DNA from: Camillea tinctor
Taxonomy: Eukaryota > Ascomycota > Sordariomycetes > Xylariales > Xylariaceae
DNA length: 64,000 nucleotides
NCBI GenBank assembly: GCA_022578605.1
Contig: MU394085.1
Span: forward strand, 248,001-312,000
Direction of reading: 5' to 3'
Shown here in pieces: positions 21,382 to 31,387 of the stretch; the stretch's first letter is position 1; each line of letters begins with the position of its first letter. The notes under the pieces are model-generated. The model searched no databases and had not been told where the DNA came from. It saw nothing but the letters and a program-made list of their open reading frames with translations. The position numbers and the translations under genes were made by a program.

Positions 21382-22609
21382 ATGCCTACCTCAGGAAAGA
21401 CACCAGTATTACTAGATCTCACGATCGACAACATCACGCCAAATACCAATCGGATCAACGCACAATGTGAAGACCGGCGGCTTAAGTACCTGATGGAACG
21501 TCTGGTAACGCACTTGCACGACTTCGCGCGAGAAACCCGCCTTAGCACAGAGGAGTGGATGGCAGCATTGAACTTCCTGGTTGGCTGTGGGCAGATTAGC
21601 AGCGATGTTCGCCATGTGAGTTGAAGGACTTCCCATATAAATTGACAATGCCTAGTCACTGCTAACACAGCACGCTCTCATAATAGGAATTCATCCTCTT
21701 ATCCGATATACTAGGCCTTTCCCTCTTAGTCGACAGCATCAACCACCCAAAGCCCCCCGCCTCGACTGAGGGGTCGGTGCTCGGGCCCTTCCACACCCAC
21801 GACGCGCCCACTCTTGACATCGGCTCGAGCATGTCCTCAGACCCGGAGGGCGAACCACTCTTGTGCATATGTACCGTCAAGGACACGGCAGGGAAGCCCG
21901 TAGCGGGCGTCAAGATTGATATCTGGGAGACGGACAGCAGCGGTCATTACGACGTGCAGCACTCGGATCGCCAGGAGCCGAGCGAGCGGTGCGTTATGAT
22001 AAGCGACAGCGAGGGGCGGTTCTGGTTCAAGGGAATCAGACCCGTCAGTTACCCCATCCCGCACGATGGCCCTGTTGGCAAGCTCCTGGAGAGGCTGAAC
22101 CGGCATTGTTGGAGGCCTGCGCATTTGCATTTCATGTTCGCGAAGGAGGGATGGGACAACCTGATTACGTATGTTCACCCGATTTTACTGCATATACTGC
22201 GGCTGTACTCCTCGTTCGAGGGCGGTACACGAGAAGTTTTCTAATTCCAGAGCTTGACCCAAGTGGAAATTACGCCTTTTCTCTCCTACCCATAACATAT
22301 TGATCTGCCAAGTTAGCTAACACTATCCGGATATATAGGGCCCTTTATATGCGTGGTGATCCTTACGAGACTTCTGATGCCGTGTTCGGTGTGAAGAAGA
22401 GCTTGGTAGTGGACCTAGACAAGGTCGATGCGGCGACAGCGAAGGAGTACGAGATCAAGGAGGGAAGCTGGTTACTCAAACATGACTTTGTTCTCGTGAC
22501 CAAGGAGGAGACGGAGCAGCTAAGAGATAAGAATGCCGTGGACGCTCTGAAGAAACTAGGACTTCAGTTGAAGCTCGTCGATCACCTACCTGTACCCGAC
22601 TTGGATTGA
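21382..22609 (+). CDS. Intradiol ring-cleavage dioxygenase (hydroxyquinol/catechol 1,2-dioxygenase)
   Basis: Fe(III) enzyme that opens catechol-type aromatic rings between the two hydroxyls, feeding the beta-ketoadipate or hydroxyquinol route. Exons 21382-21615, 21687-22168 and 22339-22609 join in frame to give 328 residues, a normal family length. Seen: the N-terminal helical dimerisation domain (about 1-100, with RETRLSTEEWMAALNFL), then the beta-sandwich core beginning SVLGPF. The four iron ligands are visible as Y166 in GHYD, Y200 in SYPIPHDGPVG, and H224/H226 in WRPAHLHF. ALYMRGDPYETSDAVFGVK follows. The third exon starts after an unusually long (170 nt) intron. No other aromatic-degradation gene lies beside it, so it probably acts as a stand-alone catabolic enzyme. 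The substrate (hydroxyquinol versus catechol) cannot be fixed by eye. Confidence 0.93.
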
Positions 22610-23175
22610 AAGCTCCTGGACGAATTAGAGAACCAAATAATGATCACTGTGGGTGGGAAACTCTCCACTAGGAATAAATACGGGTTATGAACAAAATGCT
22701 AAATTATATGTAAAAATTCAAGAATACCCTTGATGTCTTTTAAGTCATAATGGGTAGCTAGGCTTGATACTGGATGTAAATAAGCTTTTAACCCCATGAA
22801 AAAAGGGATTTCTATCGTCAATACTTTGAGAGATCGTCATCTATCGGATATCGGTTATCAAATTGCCTTCCCATGCAAAAGATCGTATACTTCCTTTCTC
22901 CCCCCCTTTTTTTTTCAAACAGATCTTATCCCATGACCCTTGATGAGGCTCAGTATTAAGTTTCGTAGTACTATGCCTAACAAACCAGGGTGTAATCAAT
23001 CCTGTAGCCCTTCAAATGGCGCCTCTGTGAATCCTTGTCAAAACGATGAGTTCCTATTTTCAACAACTGCATCGTGTTATTATCACACCATATGAGAGCA
23101 CCCCCTGGAAGAGAAATGCGATTAACCCACGACCCCTAAACGTGTTCGCCTAGTTCTCCCCCATCATCCTCTCCC
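22610..23175. other. Convergent intergenic region
   Basis: 3' flanks of the dioxygenase gene and of the CCDC97-like gene. A T-run (CTTTTTTTTTC) lies near 22907-22917. No gene seen. Confidence 0.7.
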
Positions 23176-24128
23176 TCAAAAGTCCTGTATCCCCGTCTCC
23201 CCCAACAGCGGCCTTTCAATCTTCTCGCTCCTCCTCCTCCTCCCCCCTATCCCCCCACTATCTTCCCCCTCTCCCCCTTGCTCCTCCTCATCGCTCGCCC
23301 ACCCCGGGTCCTCGTCCTCAAACCACGCATCCTCCCTCTCCCGCCTCTCCAGCGCGTCGAACTCCTCATCCTCGTCCACGGCGCGGTAATCGAAATCCTC
23401 GTCCCGCCCCAGCACGAACCGCCGCTGCAGGTAATCGCGCCACCGCTCGCGGCCCTCGGCCTGGGTCGCGGGCGCGCGGGGTGCGCCCCACTCGGGCTCG
23501 GGTCTTCTTCTGGCGCTGGTACCGCTGCCCTCTATACTCACAGCGTTATCGTCACCATCACCGCTGTCGTTGGCATTCGCACCCCCGCCACCGGCGTCCA
23601 CGTGGCTTGCCGCAAAGTCCGCGTACTCGCGTATATACGCGTCCTGGTCGGCGAGCGCGGCCGCCGACGCGGTGAGCTGCGCGGCGTCCCCGGCCAGGTG
23701 CGAGAGCCGCGCCTCGCCGCGCAGCAGGTCCCCCTCCAGCACGCGCGAGTAGCCCTTCTCGCGGCCCTCGCGCTCGCGCTCGGCGGGCGACTGGAAGCGC
23801 CGGATCAGCGCGTCGTAGAGGAGAGGGTCTTTTTTTTTGCGCCGTTGATATTATATATTAGTTAGGGAGCTTTTAGAAAAGGGGGGAAGAAAGGGGGGAA
23901 GGAGGAAGGAGAAAGGGGAAAAGGGGAAAAGGGGGGAGTAAGTGTTGTACCTGCGAGCTCGTGCTCGAGCGAGTCAAAGTACGACGGGTGCCGCTCTAGG
24001 TACTCGCGGCGCCGGTTCTGCACGCGGATCTGGGCCGTGTGGGCCGGTGACTTGGGGGGTCGGGGTTGCGGCTTGGTGTAGGACCTTGTGGGAGAGGTCT
24101 CGGGGGCCATGTCGAGGATGTGCGGCAT
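23176..24128 (-). CDS. CCDC97-like protein (DUF2052)
   Basis: Two exons, 24128-23951 and 23828-23176 (276 residues), joined G|AC in frame. Family knowledge: CCDC97 proteins associate with the SF3B splicing complex in animals; the fungal members are little studied. Seen: IRVQNRRREYLERHPSYF then DSLEHELADPLLYDALIRRF, the conserved N-terminal block, followed by SPAEREREGREKGYSRVLEGDL. A low-complexity Gly/Ala/Asp linker comes next, then the conserved C-terminal run WRDYLQRRFVLGRDEDFDY with acidic tail segments (DEDEEFDALERREREDAWFE). The coding sequence is very GC-rich. The intron is unusual (see the pyrimidine tract entry): its acceptor is preceded by a run of A and not by pyrimidines. Confidence 0.85.
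23878..23940. repeat. Homopurine/homopyrimidine tract inside the CCDC97 intron
   Basis: About 60 nt with only G and A on the plus strand (runs of GGGG/AAAA with mirror symmetry). In the transcript it is a pure C/T tract placed near the 5' splice site and not near the 3' site. Such tracts can form triplex or i-motif structures. Confidence 0.7.
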
Positions 24129-24699
24129 TGGGAGAGGAGGAGGGGGGTTACAAAAATGTAATATCGAATCCTATGTATCTTCTCTTTTGGCATATATCAT
24201 TTTATAGTAAACGTTTCATAATTGTTGTTATTGTTATCATGATTAATACGTTTAATGGTTTGTAAGTCCCGTATTTTGTGTAGTAGTTTAAGTTTACACT
24301 ACAATGTCGGACCTGCAGGGGACCGACTTGTGGATTGGAAATCCGGATAACGTCATTAGGCTCTATTGGCTAACCAATCAGCTGTCCCTTCAGATCGGAG
24401 GACCCACTTACTCCCGTCCTGGTCCTGGCACAGTATCGTTATATCCGAGTTCGGGAATCACTTTATAACAGAACTAGAAAGATCTAACCTAGTACACTTC
24501 AACATGCACGCGTGTGTTCTGATTAGGAAATTGTGTACTGTAAAAGAGAGACTCTTATTCTTTTTCTCTTCGCAAGACAGGAAAGCTAGTGATACAATGA
24601 GAGGAGCTATGCTTTCCCTTCAAGTGATGATCTATCTAGACCCGATCACTACGCTATACCTCAAGATAGGTATAGGATACTTTTCATAAGTCTGATAAC
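24129..24699. other. Intergenic between two minus-strand genes
   Basis: Promoter of the CCDC97-like gene and 3' flank of the next gene. The ORF at 24366-24689 has no motif. Confidence 0.65.
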
Positions 24700-25434
24700 T
24701 TAGAAAGGGATCCTGACAACCTTGGCGACCAGCTGAGTCACTTCCGCTACTTCGCTGATGCTAGCCAAGAGTTCACGGCGTGTAGCCCCAGCTGCTTTGG
24801 TTTGCAGCTCCTAAAAGCATTGGTTAGTGATGAAACGGGCCTCGTGGTATCCATCATGGAAGACTTACACTCTTGTCCTCGAAGAGTCTTGCTATCACGA
24901 ATTCCTTCTTGTCGAGATTCGAGGTGGTTCCGGCTACGACCTTGGGGTCGGTGATCTTCTCCGCGATAGCCTGGATCTTCTGCAAGGCACCCTCGGCATC
25001 ATCGCCTTTGGGCTGGATCTCCAAGACCTCGAGGACAGGCTCAGAGCTGAAGAACTGCGATACATCATTGGCATCATAGAGCTTCAGGGTAGGCGGCCCG
25101 GTCGCCAGAGGCTTGAGGAGGGACTGGAATTTGAAGTAGCCATCAGACTTGACAAATTCGTGGAATGTCGAGGTGCTGGGCCATTCTAATGGGTAATTGT
25201 CAGTTTGGAAGAATCAGTGGAAAGATTTCTGTGAGTATCTATCTTACGCAGCACGAGCACTTCGCGCATGTCGGCACTGACATCGCGGCCATCCTCTGTC
25301 TCAACCCATCCGCGCAGTCCGTTCAAGACGCCGACGTTTTTGAATTCATTGATAGCTACTGGGATCACCTCCTCTTCGGCCTTCTTTGCGACCTCTGGCT
25401 TCAGTTTAGGGTAGACAAACTCGACGATGGCCAT
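24700..25434 (-). CDS. Small conserved protein, possibly two dimeric alpha/beta-barrel (ABM-like) halves
   Basis: Three exons, 25434-25248, 25185-24869 and 24810-24700, join in frame to give 204 residues. Donors are GTAAGA and GTAAGT, acceptors TAG. The sequence begins MAIVEFVYPKLKPEV and has a first half ending around MREVLVLR, then WPSTSTFHEFVKSDGYFKFQ starting a second half with VLEVLEIQPKG. The alternation of beta strands (VEFVYPKL, EVLVLR, LEVLEI, FVIARLF) with helices and the pattern 'strand...W...S..FHEF..S..Y' are reminiscent of antibiotic-biosynthesis-monooxygenase-like folds, where two repeats often pair. This is an inference; no catalytic residue is identified. Function unknown. 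Confidence 0.7.
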
Positions 25435-28201
25435 TTTGTTGAGATGAAGAATATCTGACTGGGGAAAGTGTTTGTGGAGCTTGATGCTTTGTGGAACTGT
25501 TAATTGATAGTGAAGTTGTGCTGAACAGTGAAGCTTGGAGGATAGCTCCTGGCGTTGATTCTCCTTTTATAATCAATTCATAGCTCATGTCAACAATATT
25601 TACCAACCCTGATGTTGACATAGCGTAGGCTAGTATCCCCATCATCATTCAGCTTACAAAAACGTCATTGTGATCGATCGGGCAATATCGCGATAGTATC
25701 GGCATTCAAGACTCAGGATTTAGTGGACCAAGAATGCAATATTGCGGTATTACCCTCACCATATTCATGCTATAGATTAATGGCATGTAGTATAAGATTG
25801 CGATGTTGAACCTCCTATTAGGACCCAAGCAACGCGTAGACACGGTATAGGTTAAGTCAATTGCTGTTTCGGGATTTTGATACTTGCGAATCGGGTGAGT
25901 CAATAGGTGGTTGTGAGGCACAGGGACTAGAATCCACCGGCACCGCTAGGGATTACAAACCATCTGGTGTTCCGATCCAACCCGTCTCGGGTCCCGTGGT
26001 AGCAGGATCCGCCGGGCATCTTACGTAGGCGTAATCATGGCTTTTCATTTACCCCTTTGGGTAATTGACGCCTCATCTTCCATGTGTCGGGCGATATATT
26101 CCACGTCGGCGATGGACAACGCATAAATGAACGAACAATGTTGTATTCCTCTATTAAGAAGTCCGTTACTCCTCCTAACACCACCGAGAATCCTCTTTCA
26201 TGCGTTCTCTAGAAAACTTCACTTAAACTATCTGCTCTTTCTGAGTAAGACCAAGCCAATTCATTCTACTCGAGACATGGCATGATGGCTAGGATGGCTA
26301 AGAGCGGCGGACTTAAGGTTCGCGCACACGGAAATATCTACTATACATTGAGTCGTTGCCAAGGATATTTCAGGGTCGCTATCTATGAATCTATTAGAAC
26401 TGACGAACTACACGACCTGCTTTCAGCATGCAACCCCTTAACATCACTTGACTTCGTGAATTCTTCCCCTTCTATACCATTCCTCTCGTTTGCATATTTG
26501 CATATACGAAGAGTGCCTTCTCATAAAAACGAAGGCTATTATATTGCAGGTTGGGATAAGATTATTCCACTTGTCGTGGTCATATAACATTATCTCTACT
26601 CGCTAGTCAATTGAAGCCCCTATCCATCTTCAATACATCTCCCATTTCCACTCATTTCTTCCAATTTTAGCTATTACTTGACTTGCAATATATTTCTCCC
26701 CCCTTTTCACTACGGGATGGTATTCGAAACGAGAAGGTTAATCCTGGTGCGTTATGTGACCAGAGTGTTTTTCAACGTGCAGCAGTCGTGACTCGTGAGG
26801 CTCTGAAGTTATAAAGAGGGGCTGGGGGCCCATTATAAATACATAGTCTTAGTTATTGGTTATGGTTTTTATGGTTACCATTCCTATTTCTAATATACCT
26901 ATACGTCCATCTCAATAGTCATGAATCATCCTTCTCATTCCCAAAATAGGAGGTAGTACTTTCTTAAACTTAGATGGTAATTAGCGAGGAAATAGTAGCA
27001 TTTTATGAATCCATTTTTCTTCATCTCAACTACAATGCCATGTATCTGGGTCTGTTGAGAGAGGCGACAGGAGAAGACTTAAAATGCGTTACTAGCAACA
27101 GGTGTATGCGATTATCAACAACAGTAGTATTCGCTGACTTTGACTATACAGGCAAATATGATCCCATATGTATAAAATGAGAACACAGCAACCCTCGTTT
27201 CCCCACTCCTGCATCGTAAAATTGAGGGCATACTAGCCTACGGCGGCTCGCACGGGGCTACCGAACCGATAAGTTCCGGCTTAGAATCGATAGCTGCACG
27301 CTACCGGCGATAACAGCGGGCGTATGTAACATAAGCTACATACATAGCAGTCTAACGTTGATGAAGAATACAACACGGGAGCTTCTCTTGATCTATATTA
27401 ATAATTAAGCCATCAGCAGATAGAACAGTCATTACACATAGAACTACTTCGTACGACTACAAGCACAAATGACCTACCGGCATATCCCCACATTCTATTT
27501 GATATCTTAGGTGAGACGTATCTTGTCTATCTCACAATTCCTCCCCTGATTTTTCTTATAGGTTTCCGCGGATCAGAACTCAGAACTCACATTCTCCTCT
27601 TACTCCCTCCAAAACACACACCTACATACACAAATAAACGCAGGCCGTTTATCCATATCTCCCGTGAGCTAGCACGCCATATGAGACAGATAGATAGACC
27701 CGACCCATCCACTCATCAACATCACCCACCCACAAAAAAGTGACCACACAGCGATCTGCTATGAATAGTATCCCCAAACCCGACCGACCAATCACAAGGA
27801 ATGACCTACCACATAATGATGTAGTTACGCTCCTACCAGAGGTAAGATTGTGTTATTAGGCTAGACTACCTATGTCCTAACCGCCCTCACGCCAAAACTA
27901 AGGCGTGCCGTAACACCTCCATTTCTTCGAAATACCATGCACTCCCCGCCGCCGGCACGCCCTTGCACTGACACGAGAGGAGAGGTCCCTGCATGTACAA
28001 CCACCACTTTCACCACCATTCACCACCTACTATGTAGCTTTAGCTTTTAGAGTAAAGAGAGAAAGTTTATAAACACCCGTAGATCAAGTCACGTAGTACA
28101 CACTGAATTAAAAAAAAATGTAGTATCTTTAGTTAATCCATTCCTCTCAATCACCACATTATCTACCCCCTTTTTTTCAAGTCCTCTTTTCTCTCCCCAC
28201 C
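25435..28201. other. Intergenic, AT-rich, no supported gene
   Basis: 2.8 kb. ORFs at 26282-26587 and 26974-27180 lack motifs. A TATAAATA box near 26834 is followed by a leader-like sequence, but the ATG after it opens only a very short frame. The last few hundred bases are the C-rich promoter of the hydrolase gene. Confidence 0.55.
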
Positions 28202-29197
28202 ATGGCAGCCCCCAGCCCCCTAAAAGGCTTCGAGCTTCTCGTCCCGGGCACCCACACCGCACCCAACGGCACCATCCTCTCCTTCTCGCACACGCCCGCG
28301 TCGGAGCACAAGCCCGGGTCCCCCATCCTCCTCCTCCTGCACGGCTGGCCCGAGACGCGGTACATGTGGCGGTACGCGGTCCCCGCGCTCGCATCGCGGG
28401 GGCACACGCTCTTCGTGCCGGACCTGCCGGGGTACGGGCACAGCACGCTGCCCACGCTCTCCACCGCGGGGCACGACCGGGTCAGCGTCGGGACCACGAT
28501 CCTGTCCGCCGTGCGCGCGACGTACGCGTACCCAAGCGCAAGCGGGGAAACCCCGCGCATCGTGCTCATCGGGCACGACCGCGGGGCGCGCGTCGCGCAG
28601 CGGCTAGCGACCCTGCTCCCGGCGGGGGTGCGCGTGCTCGGCGCGCTGCTGCTGGACATCGTGCCGTACAGCGCGCAGTGGGGCGCGCACGGGGCCGACC
28701 CGCGCGCCGCGACGGCGTACTTCCACTGGGCGTTCCTGCCGTGCGGGGAGCTGGCGGGGGGCATGATCCGGGCCTACGGGGGCGGGGCGTTCTGCAGAGC
28801 AGTCATGGAGCGGGCGGTGGGGGAGAACGCGGAGGGGCGCGCGCGGTTGCATAGCCACGGCGCGGTGGAGGAGTATGCGGCCGCGTACGAGCGCGAGGAG
28901 GTGATTGCGGGGGCGGGCGCGGATTACGGCGCGGGCGCGGCGGAGGATTGGGACGAGGAGGTGAGGGATCGCGAGTTGGGGAGGCGGATCGGCGTCCCTA
29001 CGTGTGTGGTCTATTCGGAGAGGAACTTGGGCCGGATGCACGGCGATGTGGGGAAGATATGGAGGGAGTGGGTAAGTGAGGATGTGCCGTTTGAGGTCCA
29101 TGGGGTGGGTGGCGGCATTGGGCATTATTTGCCCGAGGAGGCGCCCGAGGAGATCAATGCGCATATATTCAAATTCCTGGAGAGTTTGGGTCTGTAA
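28202..29197 (+). CDS. Alpha/beta hydrolase, fluoroacetate-dehalogenase/epoxide-hydrolase type
   Basis: Single exon, 331 residues. ATG in good context (CCACCATGG). Seen: the oxyanion motif HGWPE (47-51), VPDLPGYGHS (72-81), the nucleophile elbow GHDRGAR with Asp126, and a C-terminal catalytic His308 in GIGHYLPEE. In the cap domain, YFHWAFL (173-179) matches the halide-binding HW pattern of fluoroacetate dehalogenases (family knowledge). An Asp nucleophile means an ester intermediate, so haloacid dehalogenase or epoxide hydrolase activity is likely and esterase unlikely. The coding sequence is strikingly GC-rich against AT-rich flanks. The second acidic triad member is not assigned by eye. Confidence 0.85.
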   Translation: MAAPSPLKGFELLVPGTHTAPNGTILSFSHTPASEHKPGSPILLLLHGWPETRYMWRYAVPALASRGHTLFVPDLPGYGHSTLPTLSTAGHDRVSVGTTILSAVRATYAYPSASGETPRIVLIGHDRGARVAQRLATLLPAGVRVLGALLLDIVPYSAQWGAHGADPRAATAYFHWAFLPCGELAGGMIRAYGGGAFCRAVMERAVGENAEGRARLHSHGAVEEYAAAYEREEVIAGAGADYGAGAAEDWDEEVRDRELGRRIGVPTCVVYSERNLGRMHGDVGKIWREWVSEDVPFEVHGVGGGIGHYLPEEAPEEINAHIFKFLESLGL

Positions 29198-29459
29198 GGG
29201 AGGAAACACTCCATCGGCCATTATTGTTCCATTTCGTCACTGTACGTAGCGACAGCTTCTTAGAGGATTGAATACAAAGGCCTAATTCCAACATAATTCA
29301 ATAGCAGAATCATATTGACCCAGCTGATTATTTCGGAGTGCGAGCCATAGTTTTATGCCGATAGCTGCCCAGCTGACGTCGAATTAGGAGAATCTTCGAA
29401 ATAGCAGTAGAATGTTTGGTGGGTATGCCCATCCTAATGGACTATCTGGTGTGTCGTGC

Positions 29460-30408
29460 TCAGATACCTTCGAGCCTCCTGACGACTTCCTCGATCCGAG
29501 CACTTCCACCTAATAGCTGTCGGACAGCATCACGGTCTCTGCCGTTCTCTCCCTGCACCACCATCTTCACGATGGTGCCATCATCGTCCATAACCAGTCG
29601 TCCAGATCGCCCATCGCCCCAGCCGACGCTGATCTGCTTGGCCTCGGCATCTGCCGCGGAAATATCAACAATGGGAACCTCCTGCTCTTGGCTTCTCTCC
29701 GTCTTCGATTCTAGTCCTGCTGATTTTCTCAGATCTCCTATCACCGCGTTCCTGTTGTGGTACCGCACTATTTCTCTCCTCAGCGCCCGTACAAATTGCG
29801 ATAGATCCTGTTTGGACGAGTCGTTGTGGTCACGCTTGTTGGATGGGGCGGGCAGGTATCGGGCGGCAAGCCCTGCGAGAGGTATGCATTGGGGGACGGT
29901 ATGTCGATGAACCCGAAGATAGCGCCGCTCCGAATAGGGGCGGTTCAACATGACGTAGTAGGGTCGCAGGAAGCGGGACTTGGACATGACCTCGAGGCGA
30001 ACACCTAGCACATGGCCGTCATCGACAGCGTTGGGGTCCGGATCGTGGATCTTGAAAGTGGTAATGGAAGCGCATGTTCGGTAGAGACATTGCTGCTTGC
30101 GAGCATTCTGGTCTTGGGCGCGCGCGAGGAGCTTCTCCTTAGAATCCACCTCTGTCTGCTTCGATCTTGGTCTCCCAGACCGGTCGGGCTGAAGAAGCTT
30201 TTGTATGGGTTCCGATGTCATTAGGGTAGAGGTCTGTAATGCGAGCTCCTTTTTCAAGGATTCAACTTTGGTAGAGACCTTAGCCATGCGGCGCCATCTA
30301 AGCTAGGGATAGATATGTAAACATACCTTGGGCTCGCAAGTTCGCAATTTCATCATCCAGTTTATCTGCCACAGACTGATCTGGCGACCGGCTCTCTCGG
30401 GTATCCAT
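29460..30408 (-). CDS. CENP-O/Mcm21 kinetochore protein
   Basis: Subunit of the inner-kinetochore CCAN/COMA complex, acting at centromeres. Two exons, 30408-30327 and 30265-29460 (295 residues), with a 61-nt intron (GTATGT, branch GCTAAG, acceptor AAAG), joined G|TT. The ATG at 30287 belongs to the intron and is not a start: only this splice gives the continuous heptad pattern LDDEIANLRAQVESLKKELA (about 16-35), the coiled coil expected at the N-terminus of this family. The C-terminal part contains TFKIHDPDPNAVDDGHVLGVRLEV and the RWD-type segment with PYYVMLNRP and YLRVHRHTVPQCIPL, which identify CENP-O. The tail pairs strands (QISVGWGDGRSGRLVMDDDG). It is transcribed divergently from the acetyl-CoA transporter and converges on the hydrolase gene. 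Confidence 0.88.
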
Positions 30409-31387
30409 TGTTTAGGGGGTCACGCAGTTTGATGGTAGTCGATTGAAAATAACTTGAATAAAATACCTAAGAATTCAAACATTGGATGAAGAAAGGTTAT
30501 GACGCGACGCGACAAGGGGGGACCTTGAATTGGGGAATTGAAAGGAAAGGATTTAGGTTAGAGATAAGATAAGACTAACACATCTTTACAACTACTAGGG
30601 TCCTAAGGTGGGCTAGGTGGGGTTCTCCATTGGCTGACTGGATGACCTCCTGTAGTGTTATGTAATTGACAGGGTTTTTTTTCCTTTAGTTTCTGTAGGA
30701 CCCTTGTCAGGGTATTTGGGGAAGGAAGTTGAAGCTACACTAGTGGTAAAAAAGCCCAGTGAACACATCTCGATTTCTGTTTGGTCGCATTCTCTCGAAC
30801 CAACTTACAACAACAAAAATCAAAGCATGGCCTGAATCTGAAGGCTCTCTCGCTTTTGCCTATTTTCCCACTTCTTTTTTTCTTCTTCAGCTTTTCCCTT
30901 ACTCGAATCACTCACTACATAATCTACTTTTTTTTCTTTTAAATCAGTCTATCTAAGGTACCTTGTGTGCTGCGCCTACATACAATTTATTCTTTGTCTC
31001 TATCTACACAATTCAGGCTTGAATCACAACTCTTAAACTCCAACTACGACTGGAAATAGAACCCGAATTTTCCAAACTGATCTGTCCTTCTGTTTCCCTT
31101 CGCAACTCTCCTTCGTGATTCTTAGACTATCTCGAGCTCTCTTGCGAATCTTTCATCGAGTACCTTTCGACAAGACCCGTAGTACCCCTTTCACACTGCT
31201 GGTAGTCCGCCACCCGACTCAACGCCCACCTCGCTTTCGTGGCCTTTGTAATTTTGATTATATCACTCGCACAGTACCATCGCATATCTCGCCGTGCTTC
31301 TTAGGCTCGTTTCTGGGTCTTGCGATCTCAATTCTCTACTCTCCCGTCCGAAGCCCCTCTCCCTACTCCACGCCACAAGTATTACGA
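30409..31387. promoter_or_regulatory. Divergent promoter region (CENP-O / acetyl-CoA transporter)
   Basis: 979 nt separate the two start codons. The right part is a C/T-rich leader of the transporter gene. The transporter frame is open for 91 codons upstream of ATG 31388 but contains no ATG, so it is leader. No specific factor site is recognised. Confidence 0.6.

Noticed and set aside
23278..23865. 195-codon plus-strand ORF opposite the CCDC97-like gene
   Set aside because: It is a shadow frame of a GC-rich gene; all recognisable domains are on the minus strand. The same applies to long antisense frames over the hydrolase (28604-29221), methyltransferase (35521-36036) and PPCS (42272-43222).
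26282..27180. Two small plus-strand genes (26282-26587 and 26974-27180)
   Set aside because: Despite a TATA-like box near 26834, the nearest ATG opens a frame of only about a dozen codons, and the longer ORFs show no recognisable feature.
30267..30287. ATG at 30287 as start of CENP-O
   Set aside because: It lies in an intron with good donor, branch and acceptor; splicing from 30408-30327 restores frame and a continuous coiled coil.
31115..31387. 91-codon N-terminal extension of the acetyl-CoA transporter
   Set aside because: The frame is open but has no ATG before 31388 and the sequence is C/T-rich leader without family similarity.
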